From Candidatus Fermentibacterota bacterium (GTDB taxonomy: Bacteria > JAFGKV01): a DNA stretch of 5,314 nucleotides. The notes beneath the pieces were generated by a model. The model did no database searches. It had not been told where the DNA came from and saw nothing but the letters and a program-made list of their open reading frames with translations. A program made the position numbers and the translations under genes. The DNA is taken from NCBI GenBank assembly GCA_030620115.1, contig JAUXFG010000224.1:1-5314 (forward strand). Direction: 5' to 3'. Numbering within the stretch: the first letter of the stretch is position 1; each line of letters starts with the position of its first letter. Positions 1-5,314 of this stretch are shown piece after piece.

Positions 1-594
1 CCATCTCAGCGTGTATTTCCAATCGGATACATCCAGCGTGTCTAATCCGAACTCCACCTCCTGCTTGACGGTGACCTCTTCTCCGCCTCCTTCGGGCTCA
101 TACGTCACATAATGCCAGTACTTCACTTCATCTGCTGCCGCACTTTGCACAAACGAACACTCCGACGATAACGAATCCGGAAGTATCCTGAACACTGTCT
201 TCGATGGCACTTCCGCTTCATCATTCTCATCCACCGGCACATCCAGAATCTGATCCGACAGCTCCTCATCCACCTCCACCTTCACCACCCAGATACTCAA
301 CGATTCTTCCTCACTCAGGTACCAGATCGGATCATTCTGTGATCCTGGTGGATACGGACCAAATACCTCTGGCATGAACTTGTACTTGTTCGGCTCATAG
401 TCCCTCGTCTTGAAATAGTAGGTGTCCGGTCCCAAGACCATCAATGACTCCTCGCCATCAATCTCCATCCAGATGCTGTCTATCCGGGTATACGGAACTT
501 CCTCCCCCATGCCCAGATCGAACTGTCGGCTGGGGAGGTTATCGTTGCCCTCGAATAGAGCCAGTCGCACGGAAGCGGACTCATCGGATCAAAT
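1..594 (-). pseudogene. Truncated, frameshifted partial copy of the middle region of the upstream giant gene; continues off the left edge
   Basis: Read on the minus strand, this region matches codons ~367-563 of the giant gene (3581-4172). It opens with the shared SPLPCDWLYS and ends at the left edge in TLDVSDWKYTLRW. The best conserved block, ELSDQILDVPVDENDEAEVP, differs from the parent by one residue (Q for R). The copy has no 5' part: similarity stops at 594, and an in-frame TGA (599-597) lies in the adjoining palindrome. Neither ATG 584 nor ATG 510 has a ribosome binding site. A single-base deletion relative to the parent, at about 508-512, shifts the frame: frame one ends at TAG 482-480, and the parental frame is then open for all 170 codons from 510 to the edge. 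The only other length change I found is one extra in-frame codon near 80-85. This looks like a silent duplicate or orphan cassette; whether a functional 3' end follows off window is unknown. The deletion could be a sequencing error. Confidence 0.75.
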
Positions 595-596
595 GC

Positions 597-640
597 TCAG
601 GGCTCCTGATATGTTGAGCTCAACATATCAGGAGCCCTGA
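597..640. repeat. Perfect 44-bp palindrome with no central spacer
   Basis: The 22 bases of each arm are exact reverse complements. The symmetry centre lies between 618 and 619 inside GAGCTC (616-621), and the inner arm is CTCCTGATATGTTGAG. Symmetry ends at 597 and 640 because c596 cannot pair with a641, so the flanks are unrelated and this is not the edge of a longer fold-back. It begins two bases after similarity between the partial copy and its parent ends. RNA from either strand could form a strong hairpin, but no T-run follows on either side, so it is not a standard intrinsic terminator. It may be a recombination or integration scar, an operator, an RNA 3'-end stabiliser, or an assembly join. 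Confidence 0.93.
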
Positions 641-887
641 ATCTGAGAATAGTTGTCGCTTGACAAAAGCAAAGGTCGCGGCGCTCTAGGTCAGAAATGG
701 TTTCCAGCCGGCCCACAGGCATCGCCAGCGGTGTGCACTGCGTTCTCGCCCTTGGCAGAATTCCGGCGCGCCGAATCCCCAATGTGATAGTCCACTACGC
801 CCCCGTTCGCCCATAATGGCGTGAAGGTCACAATGCAAGGCTTATCCGGTGACGCTCACGAGCGCGGTGCCGGCCCCGCTGGCGGTC
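641..887. other. Non-coding stretch between the 388-residue gene and the palindrome
   Basis: About 250 bases in which I see no convincing gene. The longest minus-strand open frame with a start (782-597) uses the palindrome for its last 15 codons, has no ribosome binding site and reads as low-information sequence. Just downstream of the stop at 888, a GC-rich imperfect inverted repeat (about 846-874, with CGCTC and GAGCG as its core) could slow transcription, but no T-run follows. No promoter with a good -35/-10 pair was found on either strand. It may hold decayed remnants of an older gene. Confidence 0.5.
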
Positions 888-2054
888 CTACTCTTCCAGG
901 CGCCCTTCCGCTATCCCCCAGTACACGTCCTCGATGATCGGATCTTGCGCAAGCACACGCTGGTCGACTACCGACTCGCCCGCGATCCGCCCCTCGATGA
1001 GCTCCTGCCCCTTGCGATACAAGATATGCTCATCCCATATTTCGAGTATCTCGCATCCTACGCCCATTCCTTCCTCGGTCCAATCCCGCCCATCCTTCCA
1101 GTTAACAAACCTGTAGGGTCCGCTACGAACCCCATAGCCCGTTTGGTGGATCCCCCGGCGGTCCTCCAAGGTCATGTACGTGAATACCACCCACTCAGAG
1201 AACGCTTGGGCCACCGTCCCTCCTCCTGGCGAGAGGAATACCTCCCAGTCATCCTTGCCCCGGAGATGCATGGCATGGAAGCGCTGATCCTTCCCTTCTT
1301 CTTTTCCGTTGAGCCTGAATGCGAACAGAATCACTGAATCCGTCTGGGCGGATACCCCTCCACCGAGCACATCCCCCTTCCATCGGGTTCCGGGGAGCAT
1401 CCGAACGACGCTATCAGGCATGGCCACCGCCAGCGGGCGTGGTTCTGTACGCACGTTGTACCAGTAAGAAAGCTGACCACTCTTCGATACGTTGACCGCG
1501 AGAGGCCCATAGAACTTGCGACTCGGTATCGAGCCGTTGTACCTGACCAGATCCAGACGTCCCATCATTTCTGAAGTAGTGATCTCTCCAAGGCCGCCAT
1601 CCGCTGTAGTCGCCGTGTAGACGTCCACGCCGTCGGCCACGTGGCCGCGCAGGCCATGAGTCAACACGCCCACCGTAGAGTCATTTTCCGCAAGGAGATG
1701 CCCTCCGAAAACGGGATCAGAGTCTATCACCGACCTCAGATGGTCTTCCAAGTTGCGCAGATCGACAAGCGACACACGGCATTTCTTCGCCCTTAATCCC
1801 AAATCCTTTCCATTTTCCCAGCGACACCAGGTTGCTAGAACACCTCGCTCCCTCCAAAGCTCTACCTTGCGCACATTTCCACCATCCAGTGGAACTTCGC
1901 TTACCAAAGACATGCCGGCATCATGGTCAACTTTCCAGATCTGCGGATTCTCTGGAGGCACCCCTTCCTCTAAAGCAGAAACCACAAGATATCCTGCCAT
2001 CGCAAACCCAGGCAGTAGACTGCCGAATAATATGGCCCAAGTAAGATTTCTCAT
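888..2054 (-). CDS. Exported protein of unknown family, translationally coupled to the SLT-domain gene; candidate partner or immunity protein
   Basis: This 388-residue protein was not recognised. The start is well supported: ATG at 2054 overlaps the upstream stop as ATGA, with AGGAGGT six bases upstream. Residues 4-28 are hydrophobic after Arg2, and AMA at 18-20 before Gly21 is a plausible signal peptidase I site. An uncleaved membrane anchor is also possible because hydrophobicity continues through YLVVSAL. There is no Cys lipobox. The mature part has repeated short strand-like segments with aromatic and Val/Ile clusters (LSYWYNV, SVILFAFRL, EWVVFTYMTL, EHILYRKG) separated by polar turns, which suggests a beta-propeller or similar all-beta fold. 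I see no catalytic motif. The tight coupling implies production in fixed proportion to the upstream protein. A periplasmic inhibitor or immunity protein for the SLT domain fits the location and context, but substrate-binding or surface-assembly roles fit too. The gene is real; its function is unknown. Confidence 0.8.
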   Translation of the reverse strand: MRNLTWAILFGSLLPGFAMAGYLVVSALEEGVPPENPQIWKVDHDAGMSLVSEVPLDGGNVRKVELWRERGVLATWCRWENGKDLGLRAKKCRVSLVDLRNLEDHLRSVIDSDPVFGGHLLAENDSTVGVLTHGLRGHVADGVDVYTATTADGGLGEITTSEMMGRLDLVRYNGSIPSRKFYGPLAVNVSKSGQLSYWYNVRTEPRPLAVAMPDSVVRMLPGTRWKGDVLGGGVSAQTDSVILFAFRLNGKEEGKDQRFHAMHLRGKDDWEVFLSPGGGTVAQAFSEWVVFTYMTLEDRRGIHQTGYGVRSGPYRFVNWKDGRDWTEEGMGVGCEILEIWDEHILYRKGQELIEGRIAGESVVDQRVLAQDPIIEDVYWGIAEGRLEE

Positions 2055-5000
2055 TGATTCACCTCCTGCATCACCCTATTGAGATACCAGTCATTGTGAT
2101 CCCAATCCCAATGGCGGTCCGCAACCTCTTCCTCCCAGTCTACCCACCAGATTGGCCAATCACCTCCCTGACCGTTGTACCTCCACATGGCACAAGCGTC
2201 TGTGGGTGTCCGACCAGTGCCCTCTTGGAATGTGACTCCCGCCCACGTGAAGACCTCGTTCTGCAACGGCAAGTCAGGCCTGTCGTTGATCTGCTGTTCT
2301 ATCTGTCTCTGAATCCAATCCGCAGCCTCTCCACGATGGTCCTCCATCCTCGCCAATCCCTCATCAACATTTGCCGTCCAACTCCAAAGCTCCTGGGCTC
2401 CTGGAGTCGGCGTATCAAGTTGCATGATGCCCCAGCCCTCCACGGGTCCTCCCCAGTTTGGGCACCCCCGGATGTCTCCCCACCCCGGGCCCCATGCGCC
2501 AACCTCGTTGAACTGGGCATAGTAGCGGCCCTGCGTCGGGTGATCGCTCTCATGCCGGGCGATGTAGTGTGCATACCAAATCCCAGATGCCATGATCCTG
2601 GCCTCCACTTCGTCCACCGGGGGATTCACCCCTCTGATGTGGAACACATAGTCCTGATAGACTGTCACGCCCGCCACGCTCCACCTTAGCCTTGCCTTGC
2701 CGCCACGTCGGTCCTCGCCGAATTCATTTCTCATTACCCACTGTTCACCGGCACCGCACCACTCCCCATACGTATCGTAGTCCTGCCTCGCGTTTCGACG
2801 GTATTCGAGCACCAAATCCCAGTGTACAAAACCCTGCAGTTGCGGAGGAAGCATCTGCGCCCGCAGGTCCGGCATTTGGTCGTTACTGATGAAGGCGAAT
2901 TTGTCCAACCCGATCTCCAGCGTGGGAGTGACGTCCGGGTGTATGACTGTGAACTCCGCACGATCCAACTCTATCTCGCTCGATTGACCGTCCGATACTA
3001 CCAGAACGAGTGGTGCATCATGAGTAACCAAGCTCTTTTTCCACCCCTCAACCCACAAGTCCGTGAAGTCAGCCTGTGTCTCCTCTGTGAGCGAGTACCA
3101 GCATTCGCTGGTAGTGGCAGGATCTACGACGAGGTTCTCGAAACCACCAGTGCACCCCCTCCACACTCTCAGTCTGTCGCTCATCGAACGTAATCCTACC
3201 TTGAAACCATTAAGGTAGAACCAATCCGTCCACGGTTCCAATTGGATCTCGATCTTAACCAGGTCATTCTCGACGTCCACGAAATCTCCATACAGCAATT
3301 CTTCGGAATCAGGTATGTACTGATCACCGTTATCGTGGTCTGAGTTCAAGGGCACGTACACTCCCCTGCCCGGAAGTTGCTCCTCTACTTCGGGCACTGC
3401 ATTCCCGTTGGGAAGGTAGACTACTAGCCCGAACCCAGCAGCCAACGCCTCAATGTGGCCATCCGAATGGCCGGCTCCGGTCTCACGCGAACCACCCGTT
3501 TCCCCCCATCTCATCGAAATATGACTCGTGTATGGATTGTGGGCTGGATCGAACCATTGGTCGCCATCATCCTTCTGTTCCCAATGCAGCGTGTATCGCC
3601 AGTCTGATACATCCAGTGAGTCCAGTCCGAACTCAACCTCCTGCTTGACGGTGATCTCTTCGCCTCCTTCGGGCTGATACGTCACATAGTGGTAGAATTT
3701 CACTTCCTCTGCTGCCGCACTATGCACAAACGAACACTCCGCAGACAACGAATCCGGAAGTATCCTGAACACTGTTCTCGATGGCACCTCCGCTTCATCA
3801 TTCTCGTCCACCGGCACATCCAGAATCCTATCCGACAACTCCTCATCAACCTTAACTTGCACTACCCAGAAGCTGACTGAATCTTCTTCGCTCAGATACC
3901 ACAACGTATCCGTCGGCGCGTCAGGGGGATACGGACCATATATCTCGGGCCGGTAGGTGTACAAATTCGGCTCCCAGTCACTCGTGTCGATATAGAGCTT
4001 GTCATCCTCCATCACCAACAATGACTCCTCCCCATCTATCATCATCCAGATGCTGTCTATCTGCACAAAATGTATCTGCTCCCCCTTCGCCCAGATCGAA
4101 CTGTCAGTCGGAGATACTATGTGAGACGTCGAATACAGCCAGTCGCACGGCAGCGGACTCATCGGATCAAATTCTACCTCAGGATAGTACTCCTGCCACT
4201 CATCAGTCATACACCCATACACAATGCGCAACTGACCCCATCTGTACCAATCACCCCCGGGCGTGGTCATGCCTCCATTCAATGAACCCTGTATGATGTA
4301 TCCTCCTCCACCCATGGCATCCCAGCATACATACCCTACTCCCTCCCACTCCTCATCGCTCACCAGCTCTCCAGGTACCTTCACCTCATATCCCGCATGC
4401 ACATACGACCAGATTTGCCATAGCGCCCAGGCCGGCAGATCCATCAGCCCCATCTGTTCCTCTGCATTCGTGCTGTCCACATCATAGATCGCTATCCCCT
4501 GCTCAACCGCGCGAACCAATACCTTCACCGCGCTCACCGCATTCACCCCACATCGCTCAGCAAACACTTCATGCTCCATCCACGACGCCGAGCCTCCTCC
4601 CACAAACGTCCGCCCCTCCACAACCTTGTCGCGATCGCTCACTACTTTCCCTAACTCTACCAGATCGTTCGCACAATATATGTTCACGTACAATCCATTC
4701 CATGATACCCCCACCGCCTGCCCAAACACATCCGCACGCTTCAGCTCCGTGGACGCCACCGACATATCAGGCTCCTGTATTACCCACGTCCACCACAATT
4801 CGCCAAATCGGTCCCACATCCGTCCCACATGTTCCCAATATCGCATCACCATCCCGTGCAGCTCGCGACCCTGAGCCCCTTCTCCGTCGCCAGTACCGCG
4901 CCGCTCCCGCCACAGCAGCCCCGGAACACGCCACCCCATGGCGCCTGCACCCCACACCATCCCAGCCGTCATCTCCATCTCTCGATCGAACAGTTCTCCC

Positions 5001-5314
5001 TTGGGACTCGTCATCCGCCACCGAACCAGATACTTCTTCCCCAATCCGATCCCACCTTCGCCATGTGCTACTGTCTCTCCCTGTAGACGCATCACCGGCG
5101 TTAGCCTCACCAAGTACGCCGGCACCTCGAACAGCCCCCCATACGAAACTATTGTCACCGCGTCCTCGAGTGTCTCAGGTTTGAACCCTAACACCAACCG
5201 CCGCGTACCAACTTCCGCCATGGCAAGCTCCGCAGACAGCAATGTATCTGATCCACTGTACGCCTTCACTTCCAGCTTGTACCGCCAGCTTTCCGGGCAC
5301 TCATCATACTCCCC
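2051..5314 (-). CDS. Large transglutaminase-like-family protein ending in a lytic transglycosylase (SLT/lysozyme-like) domain; 5' end off window
   Basis: The frame is open to the right edge. A GTG at 5269 is not the likely start: it has no ribosome binding site, and the 15 codons before it (GEYDECPESWRYKLE) continue the family similarity. Residues below count from that GTG (1072 to the stop). Residues 1-340 resemble, from memory of the family, the part that follows the Cys-His-Asp core in large transglutaminase-like proteins: SYGGLFEVPAYLVRLTPV (42-59), AVSAVKVLVRAVEQGIAIY (244-262), EWEGVGYVCWDAMGGGGYII (307-326), then QGSLNGG. Any catalytic core would lie off window. Residues 360-885 are beta-rich and acidic, with an Asp-rich VPLNSDHDNGDQYIPD segment (639-654). 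Residues ~893-1050 form an SLT-like domain: putative catalytic Glu907 in IARHES, GWGIMQL (945-951), ANVDEG (966-971) and YNG (1031-1033). It should cleave the glycan strand of peptidoglycan, so it probably acts in the periplasm or outside the cell. The stop overlaps the next gene. The lysozyme-like call is firm; a toxin role is inferred. Confidence 0.86.
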   Translation of the reverse strand, partial: GEYDECPESWRYKLEVKAYSGSDTLLSAELAMAEVGTRRLVLGFKPETLEDAVTIVSYGGLFEVPAYLVRLTPVMRLQGETVAHGEGGIGLGKKYLVRWRMTSPKGELFDREMEMTAGMVWGAGAMGWRVPGLLWRERRGTGDGEGAQGRELHGMVMRYWEHVGRMWDRFGELWWTWVIQEPDMSVASTELKRADVFGQAVGVSWNGLYVNIYCANDLVELGKVVSDRDKVVEGRTFVGGGSASWMEHEVFAERCGVNAVSAVKVLVRAVEQGIAIYDVDSTNAEEQMGLMDLPAWALWQIWSYVHAGYEVKVPGELVSDEEWEGVGYVCWDAMGGGGYIIQGSLNGGMTTPGGDWYRWGQLRIVYGCMTDEWQEYYPEVEFDPMSPLPCDWLYSTSHIVSPTDSSIWAKGEQIHFVQIDSIWMMIDGEESLLVMEDDKLYIDTSDWEPNLYTYRPEIYGPYPPDAPTDTLWYLSEEDSVSFWVVQVKVDEELSDRILDVPVDENDEAEVPSRTVFRILPDSLSAECSFVHSAAAEEVKFYHYVTYQPEGGEEITVKQEVEFGLDSLDVSDWRYTLHWEQKDDGDQWFDPAHNPYTSHISMRWGETGGSRETGAGHSDGHIEALAAGFGLVVYLPNGNAVPEVEEQLPGRGVYVPLNSDHDNGDQYIPDSEELLYGDFVDVENDLVKIEIQLEPWTDWFYLNGFKVGLRSMSDRLRVWRGCTGGFENLVVDPATTSECWYSLTEETQADFTDLWVEGWKKSLVTHDAPLVLVVSDGQSSEIELDRAEFTVIHPDVTPTLEIGLDKFAFISNDQMPDLRAQMLPPQLQGFVHWDLVLEYRRNARQDYDTYGEWCGAGEQWVMRNEFGEDRRGGKARLRWSVAGVTVYQDYVFHIRGVNPPVDEVEARIMASGIWYAHYIARHESDHPTQGRYYAQFNEVGAWGPGWGDIRGCPNWGGPVEGWGIMQLDTPTPGAQELWSWTANVDEGLARMEDHRGEAADWIQRQIEQQINDRPDLPLQNEVFTWAGVTFQEGTGRTPTDACAMWRYNGQGGDWPIWWVDWEEEVADRHWDWDHNDWYLNRVMQEVNQ
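2061..2067 (-). promoter_or_regulatory. Ribosome binding site of the 388-residue gene
   Basis: AGGAGGT on the minus strand, with a six-base spacer before ATG 2054. It lies within the last codons of the giant gene (the QEVNQ end), so ribosomes finishing the upstream gene end on top of it. This fixes the start of the downstream gene and supports coupled translation. Confidence 0.9.
3581..4172 (-). repeat. Parent half of a ~0.59-kb direct repeat shared with 1-594
   Basis: This segment lies inside the giant gene (residues ~367-563) and has a second, diverged copy at 1-594 in the same orientation, about 3.6 kb away. Identity varies along its length. It is very high around the codons for ILDVPVDENDEAEVP and SPLPCDWLYS, and low around residues 381-403 and 421-455. 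The lengths, 592 and 594 bases, agree with one extra codon and one lost base in the copy. Direct repeats of this kind can recombine, which here would delete the SLT domain and the 388-residue gene together. Confidence 0.8.

Noticed and set aside
597-640. Palindrome as an intrinsic terminator
   Set aside because: The hairpin potential is strong, but no T-run follows on either strand and there is no separate loop. I kept it as a repeat of unknown role.
653-688. TTGTC-GCTT-GACAA hairpin and a TTGACA-like -35 box at 660-665
   Set aside because: The stem is only five base pairs. The hexamer at the right spacing (GCTCTA) is a poor -10, and no plus-strand gene follows.
597-782. Short minus-strand open frame ending in the palindrome
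   Set aside because: No ribosome binding site and no protein-like pattern. Its last residues (RAPDMLSSTYQEP) are just the palindrome, and the same string arises on the other strand.
849-1337. 162-codon plus-strand open frame opposite the 388-residue gene
   Set aside because: It lies antisense to a well-supported gene with a signal peptide and ribosome binding site. Its translation is Pro/Leu-rich and has no recognisable motif.
2054-2689. 211-codon plus-strand open frame opposite the SLT-coding region
   Set aside because: The minus strand here encodes clear SLT motifs. The plus-strand product has the Pro/His/Arg-rich look of a reverse-complement shadow.
4762-4771. Ten bases (ACATATCAGG) shared between the palindrome arm and the giant gene at codons 167-170, hinting that the palindrome derives from that gene
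   Set aside because: By rough estimate, a 10-base match somewhere in 5 kb on two strands has a sizeable chance of occurring randomly, and the flanks align only with gaps.
5267-5269. GTG as the start codon of the giant gene
   Set aside because: No ribosome binding site precedes it, the frame stays open to the window edge, and the upstream residues fit the family pattern, so the real start is off window.

Overview
The window is about 5.3 kb of bacterial DNA in which every supported gene reads on the minus strand, from the right edge to the left. It holds no rRNA, tRNA, CRISPR array or recognisable transposase. The source is most likely a diderm (Gram-negative) bacterium. It carries a very large, apparently extracytoplasmic, multidomain protein of the transglutaminase-like type that I associate from memory with deltaproteobacteria and various candidate phyla, and a second protein with a signal peptide. 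The lineage cannot be fixed from the sequence.

Right to left in the direction of transcription: (1) 5314-2051 is the 3' part of a giant gene whose start lies off the window. Its first ~340 visible residues match the conserved region that follows the catalytic core in large transglutaminase-like proteins. A long beta-rich, acidic middle region follows, and the protein ends in a lysozyme/lytic transglycosylase-like (SLT) domain with the expected ES, GIMQ and YN motifs. (2) 2054-888 overlaps gene 1 in an ATGA stop/start junction, has a perfect AGGAGGT ribosome binding site, and encodes a 388-residue exported protein of unknown family, possibly a beta-propeller. (3) 887-641 is non-coding as far as I can see. 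(4) 640-597 is a perfect 44-bp palindrome with no spacer. (5) 594-1 is a truncated second copy of codons ~367-563 of gene 1. It starts right beside the palindrome, has no start site, carries one -1 frameshift, and runs off the left edge.

The most interesting reading is inferred. The layout (large exported carrier with a peptidoglycan-cutting C-terminal domain, a tightly coupled exported small gene, then a start-less partial copy of the carrier's middle region) is that of a polymorphic-toxin locus: effector, immunity gene, then an 'orphan' cassette that could swap in a different C-terminus by recombination. The sequence to the left of position 1 would decide it. A plainer alternative is a cell-wall remodelling protein with an accessory gene and a decaying tandem duplicate.
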